Shown: positions 25,327-34,565 of the stretch, in pieces
How the letters are laid out: each line of letters opens with the position of its first letter
How positions within the stretch are numbered: position 1 is the stretch's first letter
Assembly (NCBI GenBank): GCA_030054145.1
Contig: JASGCK010000004.1
Location: forward strand, 138,944-202,943
Source of the DNA: Cytophagales bacterium
GTDB taxonomy: Bacteria; Pseudomonadota; Gammaproteobacteria; Burkholderiales; Burkholderiaceae_C
Direction of reading: 5' to 3'
Length of the DNA stretch: 64,000 nucleotides
Notes under the pieces: model-generated
Seen by the model: only the letters and a program-made list of their open reading frames with translations
Told to the model about the DNA's origin: nothing
The model's database searches: none
Position numbers and translations under genes: made by a program

Positions 25327-27004
25327 TGTGTTCCTTTTGAGTGAGATTGAATGATGTGGGTGGAAGTATGGATTGAATTGAATTGGGGACGATTCGTCCA
25401 TCGAATTCTCGCATGAGTTGCTGCACAGTTGCGTCCTCCATGATGAGCGCCACAAGCTTCGCCTGCAACTCATTGTCGGCTTTCGCCACGCGCTTGGCGG
25501 GCGTATCCACGACGCTGCCCGTTTGCACCTGCAGTTGCGCGTCAGGCTCTAGCGTTTGCAGCGCGGCTTGCAGCTTCTCGGCATGAACAGGATTGGCTAG
25601 CAGCGCGTTATCCACCTGCAGCGTCCAAACCTGCGCGTCCTTGGTCATCAATTGCGATTGCAGCGCTAACTCCCGCACCAATGCGCCTATTGATTCGTTG
25701 GTCATTAGCCGCGCAACGATGTCAAACCACACATCACCTAGCGGCGTGGTCTCCAGCATTGGCGCGGCAGGCTCTGGCACTTTGGGCGGCGCAGGAATCT
25801 CCGTTTTGGAGCCCTCGATTGGCGCGGGTTGAACGCGCACAGGCACAACCAACCCTTCAGGCTTTTTTGACGGCTCGGCGGCACTCCTCTGAACGGATGC
25901 TTGCGGTTTGAAAGCCAATAAGCGCAAGAGCACCATCGTCAGTGCAGCGTATTCGTCACTGGCCAACCCTAAATCCGCTTTGCCATGCAGGCAAATGCTG
26001 TAGAGCAATTGGATTTCATCCAGCGGCATTTGCGCGGCCAGCGATGCGATGGTTGTGTCCTCGTCCTCGGTGGATTCTGCCGCGCTAGTTTTGCTGCCGA
26101 TTTGGGATACCGTCATGCGGTGCAACACATCAGTCATTTGCTCCAGCGTGGACGCGGCATTCAAGCCAGCGTTTTGCAAATCACGCACAGTAGCAATGAC
26201 GGCAGCGCCCTCGCCGCGTGCCAAGCAACCAATCAAATCGAGGACGTAGCGATCATCGACCGCGCCCAGCATTTGCCGCACTTGCGCCTCAACCAATGCG
26301 CCATCGCCAAACGCGATAGCTTGGTCGGTCAAGCTCAGACCGTCGCGCATGGAGCCATGAGCGCTCTTTGCCAAAAGGCGCAGTGCTGCGGGTTCGCGCT
26401 CGATGTGTTCGGCGGACAAAATCGTCTCTAGATGCGCCCGCACCGTCTCGGGAGCCATTGGCCGCAAATTAAATTGCAAGCAGCGTGACAGCACAGTCAC
26501 AGGTACTTTTTGCGGATCCGTAGTTGCCAGCACAAACTTGAGGTACTCGGGCGGCTCTTCCAGCGTCTTGAGCATGGCGTTAAACGCCGTGTTGGTCAGC
26601 ATATGCACCTCGTCGATCATGAAGACCTTAAAGCGACCTTGCACGGGCTTGTAGACGGCTTGTTCGAGTAGTTGCTGCACCTCGTCCACCCCGCGGTTTG
26701 AAGCGGCATCCAACTCGGTGTAATCGACAAAACGACCTGCATCAATGGCAACGCACGCTTCGCAAACGCCGCACGGGCTAGCCGTGATGCCGCCCTGCCC
26801 GTCCGCGCCCAAGCAATTGAGTGACTTGGCAAGAATGCGCGAAACCGTGGTCTTGCCCACGCCGCGCGTTCCCGTAAAAAGATAAGCGTGATGCAGTCGC
26901 TGCGAGGTCAGCGCGTTCGTCAAAGCCTGCACCACGTGCTCTTGTCCGACCATTTCGGTAAAGGTTTTCGGGCGATATTTGCGAGCAAGGACGAGGTAAG
27001 ACAT
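25319..27004 (-). CDS. dnaX: DNA polymerase III tau/gamma subunit
   Basis: This 561-residue clamp-loader ATPase starts [23 protein letters not shown]. It carries Walker [10 protein letters not shown], a zinc module including CGVCEAC, Walker [10 protein letters not shown] and sensor motif [16 protein letters not shown] proline-rich linker and the tau-specific tail follow. Codons 379-381 read TCA-AAA-AAG, an E. coli-like slippery site. A -1 shift would give Ala and then a stop, making a 382-residue gamma form. The start lies next to the 4.5S RNA gene on the other strand. Confidence 0.95.
   Translation of the reverse strand: MSYLVLARKYRPKTFTEMVGQEHVVQALTNALTSQRLHHAYLFTGTRGVGKTTVSRILAKSLNCLGADGQGGITASPCGVCEACVAIDAGRFVDYTELDAASNRGVDEVQQLLEQAVYKPVQGRFKVFMIDEVHMLTNTAFNAMLKTLEEPPEYLKFVLATTDPQKVPVTVLSRCLQFNLRPMAPETVRAHLETILSAEHIEREPAALRLLAKSAHGSMRDGLSLTDQAIAFGDGALVEAQVRQMLGAVDDRYVLDLIGCLARGEGAAVIATVRDLQNAGLNAASTLEQMTDVLHRMTVSQIGSKTSAAESTEDEDTTIASLAAQMPLDEIQLLYSICLHGKADLGLASDEYAALTMVLLRLLAFKPQASVQRSAAEPSKKPEGLVVPVRVQPAPIEGSKTEIPAPPKVPEPAAPMLETTPLGDVWFDIVARLMTNESIGALVRELALQSQLMTKDAQVWTLQVDNALLANPVHAEKLQAALQTLEPDAQLQVQTGSVVDTPAKRVAKADNELQAKLVALIMEDATVQQLMREFDGRIVPNSIQSILPPTSFNLTQKEHNV
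25826..25890 (-). promoter_or_regulatory. Predicted -1 programmed frameshift signal in dnaX
   Basis: On the minus strand an SD-like AGAGGAG (25890-25884) precedes the heptamer A-AAA-AAG (25868-25862) by 15 nt. Six nt further, GGGTTG (25855-25850) can pair with CAACCC (25831-25826) across an 18-nt loop. After slippage the -1 frame reads GCC then TGA. Parts and order match the E. coli dnaX frameshift cassette, though the SD-like spacing is longer. Confidence 0.7.
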
Positions 27005-27024
27005 GCAACGATTCTATAATCAGC

Positions 27025-27124
27025 GGTGATGAGCCCCCTCGCATGAGGAAACGGCCAACCGAGTCAGGTGGGGAACCAAGCAGCTCTAACTGTGGATACA
27101 GTGCCGAGGATCAGGCTCATCACC
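27025..27124 (+). ncRNA. ffs: 4.5S signal recognition particle RNA
   Basis: The terminal arms GGTGATGAGCC (27025-27035) and GGCTCATCACC (27114-27124) pair perfectly over 11 bp. The apex GTCAGG-TGG-GGAA-CCA-AGCAGC is the Ffh-binding domain with its GGAA tetraloop. Compared with E. coli, the closing pairs are switched but still complementary. A TATAAT at 27015-27020 ends five bases before the predicted 5' end. The RNA pairs with Ffh to target membrane proteins. The next 120 bp to 27247 hold no gene I can support. Confidence 0.88.
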
Positions 27125-27247
27125 CTCTTAATTGCCGCTTCATGCCGCCCACGCCCGCCGCCGCGACCAACAAAACCACCAAACCGATAGGCGGCATAAC
27201 CTACTAATCCAATGCCGATAGCGGGATACCTATATAAACAGCTGAGA

Positions 27248-28468
27248 TCAAAGGCTTCGAAACGCGCGTCCAAGCCGCGCAACACCTTCTCGAATCAAAT
27301 CTTCGTTCGCCGTAGCAAACGAGAGACGCAGCGCGGTCATGTCCGCATCGTGCGCAAAAAACGGCGCACCAGGCACGAATGCCACATGGTTGTCAATCGC
27401 AGCTTTGGCAAGCGCCGCGACATCAGTCGATTGGCCACGCGCACCAGTCAAGTTTGCCCAAAAGAACATACCGCCTTGCGGAGCGGTAAACCTGATCGCA
27501 TCGCCCAACTCAGCCGTCAAACACTCCGCCATCGTTCGCGCACGCGCCGCATAAACACGGCGCACTTTGGCCACAGAACTCGGCATCGCCCCTGCTGCTA
27601 AATAATTAGCGGCAATGGCTTGACTGAGATTCGAGGTGTGCGCATCGCTAAACTGTTTGCACATGGTCGCTTTGGCAAGCAGCTCGGGCGGCGCAATCAA
27701 CCAACCCACACGCAGCCCTGGCGACATGACTTTCGAAAAGCTGCCCGCAAAGGCAAGCCAGTCGCGGCTTCCCGCCACTTCGTCAGTGAGCGAAAGCATG
27801 GAGCGCGGCGCAGCAGCGCTAGGCGATTCATCAAAATAAAGCTCACCATAAGGGTCGTCCTCCACCACGAGCACTTTGTATTGAACCGCCAATGCCAAGA
27901 TGCGCTTGCGGCGCTCTTGCGTCAACAGCGCACCACTTGGGTTGCCAAAGCTGGGGATGAGATAAACGAGCTTGGGTTGGTGCTGAATGATGAGTTGCTC
28001 CAGCTTGTCTACTTGCACACCGTCCGCGTCGATTGGCGCACCGATGACGTTGGCACCGTAGAGCCGAAAGCATTGAATGGTCGCTAAAAAAGTCGGCGCT
28101 TCCACGATGACTTTATCGCCCTCGTCGATCATGGTCTTGCCGATCAAATCAAGCGCTTGCTGGCTACCTGTGGTGATGATTAAACCGTCAGGCGAGACCG
28201 TCACGCCCTTGCTCGCCATATGCTTTGACAACTCCGCGCGCAGTGGGTTGTAGCCCTCGGTTGCGCCGTATTGCAAAACCGCGCCAGCGCTAGCGCCGAG
28301 CGCCTGATCGGTTGCGGCTTTGATGCCGGCAACATCAAACATCGAGCTATCAGGAAAACCGCCTGCAAACGAAATAATGCCAGGCTTGGCAAGCAGCTTA
28401 AATAGCTCACGAATGGCGGATGTTTCAACGTTGCCAAGGCGCTTGGCGAAGGTGCTAGAGAGAGTCAT
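27248..28468 (-). CDS. PLP-dependent aminotransferase, class I/II
   Basis: This 406-residue protein of the aminotransferase I fold starts MTLSSTFAKRLGNVETSAIRELFKLL, then KPGIISFAGGFPDSSMF. The PLP lysine lies in SFSKVMSPGLRVGW, with VVEDDPYGELYFDE and the C-terminal LRLSFATANEDLIREG also present. It resembles the 2-aminoadipate/MocR-type aminotransferases without the DNA-binding domain. The substrate cannot be fixed from sequence. The upstream in-frame extension antisense to nth is spurious, so ATG 28468 was chosen. It is divergent from nth. Confidence 0.9.
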   Translation of the reverse strand: MTLSSTFAKRLGNVETSAIRELFKLLAKPGIISFAGGFPDSSMFDVAGIKAATDQALGASAGAVLQYGATEGYNPLRAELSKHMASKGVTVSPDGLIITTGSQQALDLIGKTMIDEGDKVIVEAPTFLATIQCFRLYGANVIGAPIDADGVQVDKLEQLIIQHQPKLVYLIPSFGNPSGALLTQERRKRILALAVQYKVLVVEDDPYGELYFDESPSAAAPRSMLSLTDEVAGSRDWLAFAGSFSKVMSPGLRVGWLIAPPELLAKATMCKQFSDAHTSNLSQAIAANYLAAGAMPSSVAKVRRVYAARARTMAECLTAELGDAIRFTAPQGGMFFWANLTGARGQSTDVAALAKAAIDNHVAFVPGAPFFAHDADMTALRLSFATANEDLIREGVARLGRAFRSL

Positions 28469-28508
28469 ACAAAAGATCTTAAAGCGGATGAAAAGGGATA
28501 ATGAAAAA

Positions 28509-29165
28509 ATGGACAAGCCCACCAAACCAATGACCACAGCGCAGATTGAGACATTCTTCACAACACTTCGCGCCGCCAATCCACAGCCAGTCACCGAGCT
28601 TGAATATACCAGCGTGTTCGAGTTGCTCGCAGCGGTGCTGCTCTCTGCACAAGCAACCGATGTGAGTGTCAACAAAGCCACGCGGCGCTTATTTCCAGTT
28701 GCCAACACGCCGCAAAAGATAATTGATCTGGGGCTAGAAACACTGGAGTCGCACATCCAAACCATTGGACTGTTTAGAAGCAAGGCCAAGCATCTGTTGC
28801 AAACTTGCGCGATCCTCATTAGCAAACACAAAGCGCAAGTCCCGCGCACACGCCAAGCCCTAGAAGCCTTGCCTGGCGTGGGTCGCAAGACGGCGAATGT
28901 GATTTTGAATTCTGCTTTTGGCGAGGCAACGATTGCCGTTGATACGCATTTATTTAGGCTTGGTAATCGCACAGGGCTGGCAGCAGGCAAGACTCCGCTT
29001 GATGTGGAGCTGGCGCTGCTAAAACGGATTCCTAAAGAATTTTTGGTAGACGCGCATCACTGGCTCATCTTGCACGGACGCTACGTTTGCACCGCGCGAA
29101 GCCCAAACTGCGGGGCTTGCGCGGTGTCTGGTGTTTGCCAGTTTGATGAAAAAACTTCGGCTTAG
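28509..29165 (+). CDS. nth: Endonuclease III (DNA glycosylase/AP lyase)
   Basis: This 218-residue base-excision repair enzyme removes oxidised pyrimidines. The helix-hairpin-helix LPGVGRKTANVIL holds the catalytic Lys, VDTHLFRL the catalytic Asp, and CTARSPNCGACAVSGVC the [4Fe-4S] ligands in C-x6-C-x2-C-x5-C spacing. The ATG at 28509 follows an AGGG-like site at about 11 bp; ATGs at 28488 and 28530 are alternatives. Its stop overlaps the end of the convergent TonB receptor by four bases. Confidence 0.94.
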   Translation: MDKPTKPMTTAQIETFFTTLRAANPQPVTELEYTSVFELLAAVLLSAQATDVSVNKATRRLFPVANTPQKIIDLGLETLESHIQTIGLFRSKAKHLLQTCAILISKHKAQVPRTRQALEALPGVGRKTANVILNSAFGEATIAVDTHLFRLGNRTGLAAGKTPLDVELALLKRIPKEFLVDAHHWLILHGRYVCTARSPNCGACAVSGVCQFDEKTSA

Positions 29166-31147
29166 AAGTTGTACTTCAGCGCTGCGCGGAAGGTGCGACC
29201 TGCTTCGGGATAGTAAGCAAGCAATGCAGAACTTGTGCCGCACGAGTTTCCTGTTGCGGTATAGCTCAGTACGTTGGTGAAGTTGTTGACACTCATCGAC
29301 ACATCGTAAGCGCCAATTTTGTAGCGATAGAGCGCATCAAACATATGACTTCCCAGTATTTGGCTACCGCAATTGTTACTGATATCGCCGCCAAAGTATT
29401 GCGGACTGAGCAAGCGAAACGCGGTCTCTATGCTTTGCTTTTCATCCAATTGGTAAATAGCTCTAGCCGACGCTGTTTGATTGCTCACGAGTGGAATTTG
29501 ATTGCCTGCATACGCACCCCCAACAAAGGATGCCTTCATAGATTGCAAATGACCAACCAAAGTCACCCTTGGCGACAGTACAGCCGAAGCCTGCAACTCA
29601 ATACCCTTGCGCTGTGTAGGTGCCAAATTGATATTGGCTCCGTTGAAACCATAGGTACTGCCAGGGCCATTGGCATTGGGGTCATAGCTAATTTCGTTGG
29701 TTGTATTTTGTAAAAAATAACGTGCTGTGAACGTGACGCTTGATTGTTTGAGCTTGACCCCGACTTCTTTATCGTTCGATGTTTGAGGCAACAATGGCAC
29801 ACTCGGATTCGTAAAACTGTACTCATCAATATTTGCCACCCGATAAGAAGTAGCCAATCGTGCGTACACATCAACACCTTTTTGTATAGTTTGGTTAATA
29901 GATAACTCACCTGCGTGCATCTGATTGTTGAGACCTACTGGCGCAGTTGCTGTAGCTTGATACGACTTCACCATATTCTCTAGTCGATAACCTGCCACAA
30001 CGCGTGTTTGTGTTGGCAACAACCAATCAGTCATGGCAAACACGGCGCGATTACTCTGAGTCCCTACGCGCGTTGGCGAGAATGCATCGTTGGTGTAGTT
30101 CCATAAATGCACATCCGCCCCCACATGAGTGGACAACGCTATGCGACCTACTGCGCCTTTGTACACTGCACGCGGCGAAATTTGCGCCACGTTTGTGGAG
30201 GTTGTTGATGACGGCCACGAATAAAACGCTGAAAGCACGTTGCGATTTTTAACGCCGAAATCTATGCTAGCCGTCCAATCATTCGATTTGTAATCAAGTC
30301 CCGTTGTAAATCTTGTTTGATGAATGGACTGATATCCTGATCCTTGCGTCAAAACAAATTGCCGTGGATTCGCTTGCATTTGTGTTTGCGTGAGATAGCC
30401 TGGATAGTTCGCATGACTGACTTCATGATTGAGACGCGTCCGAAAACTCAAAGCCCCATCGCTATATGCATAACCAAGACCAGAAATATCTTGTGTCGCT
30501 TTGTGATTGTCGCGATAACCGTTGAATGAAGAACTACGCGCATTCAAATCAAAAACACCCATACCAGACGTTGTGCCCACACGCAGATTAGCTGTCCCGT
30601 CCACACCACCATAGCTCTCGATCCCTAAACCCACTTGCCCTGACACGCCAACTTTCACATCTTTGCGCGTAATGATATTGATAATCCCCGCAGTGGCCCC
30701 CTCGCCCCACATCACACCAGAGCCACCGCGCAAAATTTCAATACGCTCAATTGAATTGGCAGAAACGCCCGTCAATCGTGCAGGAACACCAATTTCATTT
30801 TCCGAAATGCGAATACCGTCAATCAGCACGACCGTGTTTTCATTAGATGTACCACCGAAACCACGCAGATCTAACGTGTATTCACGTCCGCCGTACAAAT
30901 CGCCATGCGCCACCACCCCACCAATCTTGCGAATTGCCTCATTCGCATCCACCACACCTGCCGACTCGATCTGCGCACGTGTGATGATGGTTGCGCCGAC
31001 TGGCGCGGTTTGCAAATCTTGCTCAGACCTGCTGGCGGTCACAATAATTTCAGGGATGCCCTGTAAGCCGCTTTGGGATTGGGCTGTAGACAAGGATGCG
31101 CCGCACGCCAGTAAACACGCGGCCTGCACGAGGGTGAGTTTTTTCAT
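29162..31147 (-). CDS. btuB: TonB-dependent outer-membrane receptor, probably for cobalamin
   Basis: This 661-residue protein has a signal peptide (to about ALSTAQS), a TonB box-like PEIIVTASRS, a plug domain (GATIITRAQIES; LDLRGFGGTSNENTVVLIDGIRI; IERIEILRGGSGVMWGEGATAGIINI) and a beta-barrel ending in FRAALKYNF with a terminal Phe. A cobalamin riboswitch directly upstream indicates that its ligand is vitamin B12 or a related corrinoid. No tonB or btuCDF genes are nearby. Confidence 0.88.
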   Translation of the reverse strand: MKKLTLVQAACLLACGASLSTAQSQSGLQGIPEIIVTASRSEQDLQTAPVGATIITRAQIESAGVVDANEAIRKIGGVVAHGDLYGGREYTLDLRGFGGTSNENTVVLIDGIRISENEIGVPARLTGVSANSIERIEILRGGSGVMWGEGATAGIINIITRKDVKVGVSGQVGLGIESYGGVDGTANLRVGTTSGMGVFDLNARSSSFNGYRDNHKATQDISGLGYAYSDGALSFRTRLNHEVSHANYPGYLTQTQMQANPRQFVLTQGSGYQSIHQTRFTTGLDYKSNDWTASIDFGVKNRNVLSAFYSWPSSTTSTNVAQISPRAVYKGAVGRIALSTHVGADVHLWNYTNDAFSPTRVGTQSNRAVFAMTDWLLPTQTRVVAGYRLENMVKSYQATATAPVGLNNQMHAGELSINQTIQKGVDVYARLATSYRVANIDEYSFTNPSVPLLPQTSNDKEVGVKLKQSSVTFTARYFLQNTTNEISYDPNANGPGSTYGFNGANINLAPTQRKGIELQASAVLSPRVTLVGHLQSMKASFVGGAYAGNQIPLVSNQTASARAIYQLDEKQSIETAFRLLSPQYFGGDISNNCGSQILGSHMFDALYRYKIGAYDVSMSVNNFTNVLSYTATGNSCGTSSALLAYYPEAGRTFRAALKYNF

Positions 31148-31164
31148 AAGGAAACCTACACAGA

Positions 31165-31385
31165 AGTATGCGCCCTGACCAGCGTCCCCGCAGGTCTTTG
31201 GGCTTATTGATTGCGGTGGGTTATGAGCCCACTGCGACCGCTCTGTTGGCCGATCTCCGGGCTGACAAAAATCTAGGGGCTAGTCTTTTGCTTACCGTTG
31301 CGGGGGCAGCGCAGGTTAGGTGAGTTTTAAATTCGCCCTCCTGCTTCCCGTTTAACTGCGCTGATTGTGAAGTTCTAGCGCGAGC
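31165..31385 (-). promoter_or_regulatory. Cobalamin (AdoCbl) riboswitch
   Basis: On the minus strand the order of conserved boxes matches the cobalamin class. GGGAAGC (31349-31343) comes first, then CTGCCCCCGCAACGGTAAG (31309-31291), then the B12 box GTCAGCCCGGAGATCGGCC (31266-31248). A hairpin GTGGGCTCATAACCCAC follows, and further sequence before the receptor start could form the expression platform. Binding of adenosylcobalamin would lower receptor expression. It occupies most of the 250-bp gap. Confidence 0.93.
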
Positions 31386-31400
31386 ACCAACGGGCGTATT

Positions 31401-32747
31401 CTACTTTTTCTTCTCTTTATCCACGAACGGATTGTCGGAAGTCTTGATTTGCACGCGCAGCGGCGTACCGATGAGATCAAACTTTTGGCGAAAGCGACCT
31501 TCCAGATAACGCTTGTAGGATTCCGTCACATGATCGAGTGAATTGCCATGAATCACAATGATCGGCGGATTCATGCCGCCTTGATGCGCGTAGCGTAGCT
31601 TCGGTCTAAACATACCCGCACGCTGCGGCGGTTGGAACTGCACGGCTTCTAGCAAAATTTTGGTGAGTTGCGGCGTTGGCATTTTGCGCATCGCGGCTTG
31701 GTGTGCGCCTGTGATTGAACCCCACAGGGGGCCAAGACCTTGACGTTTTTTTGCGGAGATCAAATGCAGATTGGCGAACTTCAAAAAGCCAAGGCGTGTT
31801 TCGATTGCACGTTGGAGCATTTCGCGCTCGTACTTATCGATAGCATCCCACTTATTAACCGCTACGACCAAAGCACGGCCGCTCTCCAAAATAAAGCCTG
31901 CAATGTGCGCATCTTGATCGGAAATACCTTGCGCCGCATCGAGCAACAAAAGCACGACGTTGGCCGATTCAATGGCTTGCAAGGTTTTGACCACGGAGAA
32001 TTTTTCAATCGCCTCAAATACCTTGCCTTTGCGGCGCAAACCTGCCGTATCGATGAGGGAGAACATTTGCCCTTCGCGTTCAAACGGCACGGAGATCGCG
32101 TCGCGCGTTGTGCCTGGCATATCGAACGCGATCAAGCGCTCCTCGCCCAGCCAGGTATTAATCAGCGTGGATTTGCCAACGTTAGGGCGACCACACACCG
32201 CCAGCTTAATCACGCCGTCGTCTATCACCTCGTCGCTCGTTGGCAATGCAGGCGGCAACAAGCCTTGCGCCAAATCCACCAAGCTGCGTATGCCCTGCCC
32301 GTGCGCGGCAGAAATGGGGTGAACCTCGCCCAGCCCAAGCTCAAAGAACTCAACGAGCTTTTGATCGCCCTCTTTCATGCCCTCTGATTTATTGGCGGTG
32401 AGCACGACTTTTTTGCCCAAGCGGCGCAGATATTTGGCAATGTCGTGGTCGTAAGCGTTAATGCCTGCGCGGGTATCGACTAAGAAGATGACCACATCGG
32501 CTTCGGCAATCGCTTGTTGCGTCTGCTTGGCCATCTCGTGATAAATGCCGTCCAGCGCGTCGGGCTCAAAGCCCCCTGTGTCAATCACGATGTACTCGAA
32601 ACCGCTTTGCGAGCCTGTGCCGTAATGTCGATCGCGGGTCAATCCTGCAAAGTCCGCAACAATCGCATCGCGCGACTTTGTCAAACGGTTAAAAAGCGTC
32701 GATTTACCGACATTGGCACGCCCGACTAAGGCAATCACTGGTTTCAT
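31401..32747 (-). CDS. der: Ribosome-assembly GTPase Der (EngA)
   Basis: This 448-residue protein has two G domains in tandem: [29 protein letters not shown] and [35 protein letters not shown]-like C-terminal domain ends in a Lys-rich tail. It is needed for 50S maturation. In many betaproteobacteria hfq follows der; here the cobalamin riboswitch and receptor follow. Confidence 0.96.
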   Translation of the reverse strand: MKPVIALVGRANVGKSTLFNRLTKSRDAIVADFAGLTRDRHYGTGSQSGFEYIVIDTGGFEPDALDGIYHEMAKQTQQAIAEADVVIFLVDTRAGINAYDHDIAKYLRRLGKKVVLTANKSEGMKEGDQKLVEFFELGLGEVHPISAAHGQGIRSLVDLAQGLLPPALPTSDEVIDDGVIKLAVCGRPNVGKSTLINTWLGEERLIAFDMPGTTRDAISVPFEREGQMFSLIDTAGLRRKGKVFEAIEKFSVVKTLQAIESANVVLLLLDAAQGISDQDAHIAGFILESGRALVVAVNKWDAIDKYEREMLQRAIETRLGFLKFANLHLISAKKRQGLGPLWGSITGAHQAAMRKMPTPQLTKILLEAVQFQPPQRAGMFRPKLRYAHQGGMNPPIIVIHGNSLDHVTESYKRYLEGRFRQKFDLIGTPLRVQIKTSDNPFVDKEKKK

Positions 32748-32759
32748 TAATTTCTTTGG

Positions 32760-33902
32760 TTATTGCGGACTAAAAGCAAAAATACCGCCCCTCGCAGTGA
32801 CAACCATGACAACTGATCCCGCCGCAACTGGCGCGACCGCAATCGCGCTGCCGTCTGTTTTAAAACGTGCCTTGATCACGCCATCGGCTTTATTCATCAC
32901 GTGGACGTAACCTTCTGCATCGCCCACAACGATTGAGTTGCCAATGAGCAGCGGCGCAGACAGCCCACGGTACGCCAGCTTCTGGCTCTCCCACAGCAGC
33001 GCACCTGCTTGGCGGCTCCACAGCTTCACGCGGCCATCGGACTCGGTACTGGCCAGTTGTTCGGCATCGCCTGACACGCCAGTCGCGCCCTGCGTCACTT
33101 TGCTCCATGTGGTCGCGCCTCTTCGTGCATCCACACAAGCCACCGCCGCTTGATAAGCCCGCACACAAATGCTGTCCCCCACGCGGTTGGGGCGATCTGC
33201 CAAATCAATCAAGCGCTCAATATCGTTGGTTGCGCGGGTCGTGGCAACGGAGGCTTCCCACTGCACTTGTCCGTTGTCTGGATTGAGTGCCAGCAAGCGA
33301 CCTGAATGCCCAACGATCAAGCTATTGCGGTACACACCCAAAGTGCCCGCTTGATTCAAGATAAGCGGATCAGAGGCACGCTGAAAATTCCACAACTTCG
33401 CGCCCGTGCTGGCGTCAAAAGCTTGCACGCTGCGGTCGCCCGCCAAAACAAAGATACGCCCACCCGCCACAACGGGCGCGGTATAGACGCGAGCTGGCAA
33501 TCTTTTGCGCCACAAAACCTTGGCACTGTTCGCGACTGATTGAATCGCCACCAGCTCGTTGTCAAGCGTTGTCAGCGCAGCCGTTTGTCCATCAAAGCCA
33601 ACACCTGCTGAAATTTCCGCCTGGAGTTTGATGCGCCAAATATCTGCGCCCGTATCCGTTTTAATGAGCGCCACAACGCCCTGCGAATCAGCCACCGCCA
33701 GCGTTTGCCCAAGCGCCGTTGGCTGTAGTGGATAGGCAACGCGCCCGCCTACACTGCTTTGCCACGCTTGCCCAATGCTGGTGGTATTTGTCAGTGGCTC
33801 TAGCGGCGCGGGAGTCAATTGAATCGTGCTGCCGCATCCAGTCATGCCAAAAATGGACCAAGCGAACGCAAGTCCAAAAGTCAATCGAACAGTTAATTTC
33901 AT
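32760..33902 (-). CDS. bamB: Outer-membrane assembly lipoprotein BamB
   Basis: This 380-residue beta-propeller lipoprotein of the BAM complex assists outer-membrane protein insertion. The N-terminal signal ends in lipobox MTGC with Cys23. PQQ-like repeats are visible (GVVALIKTDTGADIWRIKL; RSVQAFDASTGAKLWNF; RLLALNPDNGQVQWEA; CVDARRGATTW). It is preceded by yfgM with a four-base overlap and followed by der, the standard order. Confidence 0.94.
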   Translation of the reverse strand: MKLTVRLTFGLAFAWSIFGMTGCGSTIQLTPAPLEPLTNTTSIGQAWQSSVGGRVAYPLQPTALGQTLAVADSQGVVALIKTDTGADIWRIKLQAEISAGVGFDGQTAALTTLDNELVAIQSVANSAKVLWRKRLPARVYTAPVVAGGRIFVLAGDRSVQAFDASTGAKLWNFQRASDPLILNQAGTLGVYRNSLIVGHSGRLLALNPDNGQVQWEASVATTRATNDIERLIDLADRPNRVGDSICVRAYQAAVACVDARRGATTWSKVTQGATGVSGDAEQLASTESDGRVKLWSRQAGALLWESQKLAYRGLSAPLLIGNSIVVGDAEGYVHVMNKADGVIKARFKTDGSAIAVAPVAAGSVVMVVTARGGIFAFSPQ

Positions 33903-34561
33903 GGCGTCACCTTCGTCTCTGGCGCAGCGCCCATGCGGGCTAATTTGACTTCTACCATCTTGCGATAGTCATCGCCCTCATTCAATCCCGCATAGGCTTT
34001 AAGGTACTGGGCTTTAGCTTCCTCCAGTTTGTTTTGCAGTACATAAGCATCCCCCAATCGATCTGCGGCTAAGGCGACAAAAGCGGGACTCATATTGCCG
34101 CTTAACAATTGAATGGCCTCATCGTATTTTTTAGCCTCAATATGAATGCCCGCTAAGCGCAAACGCGCTAAATCTTTATAGGCTGCTTCGGCCTTGCTAT
34201 TGACCAACCACTGCAGCGCAGCTTTTGCGTTATCGGTCTTTAACGCACTGTAGTTCAGTCGTGCGTCTAGCAGCGCCGCCTGTGCGGTATAGCTGGTTGC
34301 GCCAAATTGATTTTTCATATCAGCAAACACGCGATCTGTTTTGTCGATATCGTTTGCAGCCACGGCTTTAGACAACTCATCAAATAAAACTGCCGATTTT
34401 TGCGCTTGGTTGTTTTGCCAATAATTCCATCCAGTCCAGCCCAAATAAGCTAAAGCGGCAACAGCCAGCACGGCCGATAGCCACTTGCCATAGCGATTCC
34501 AAAAATGCTTGATGTTTGCCAGTTGTTCTTGTTCATTAAGATCGAGATGTTGTGTTGCCAT
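33899..34561 (-). CDS. YfgM-like tetratricopeptide membrane protein
   Basis: This 220-residue protein has one membrane helix at about 30-50 (WLSAVLAVAALAYLGWTGWNYW) after a short cytoplasmic start, then a periplasmic helical-repeat region (YTAQAALLDARLNYSALKTDNAKAALQWL; LADRLGDAYVLQNKLEEAKAQYLKAY). The family (YfgM/TPR_21) associates with the Sec translocon and periplasmic chaperones. The stop overlaps the bamB start and hisS lies 4 bp upstream. Confidence 0.9.
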   Translation of the reverse strand: MATQHLDLNEQEQLANIKHFWNRYGKWLSAVLAVAALAYLGWTGWNYWQNNQAQKSAVLFDELSKAVAANDIDKTDRVFADMKNQFGATSYTAQAALLDARLNYSALKTDNAKAALQWLVNSKAEAAYKDLARLRLAGIHIEAKKYDEAIQLLSGNMSPAFVALAADRLGDAYVLQNKLEEAKAQYLKAYAGLNEGDDYRKMVEVKLARMGAAPETKVTP

Positions 34562-34565
34562 GATG

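Noticed and set aside
27064-27285. 73-codon minus-strand frame (Gly/Arg-rich) between the 4.5S RNA and the aminotransferase
   Set aside because: It overlaps ffs and the aminotransferase 3' end antisense, and shows no recognisable family or ribosome-binding site.
28469-28990. N-terminal extension of the aminotransferase by about 174 residues
   Set aside because: It is antisense to nth, has no domain character, and the family start MTLSSTFAKRL lies at 28468.
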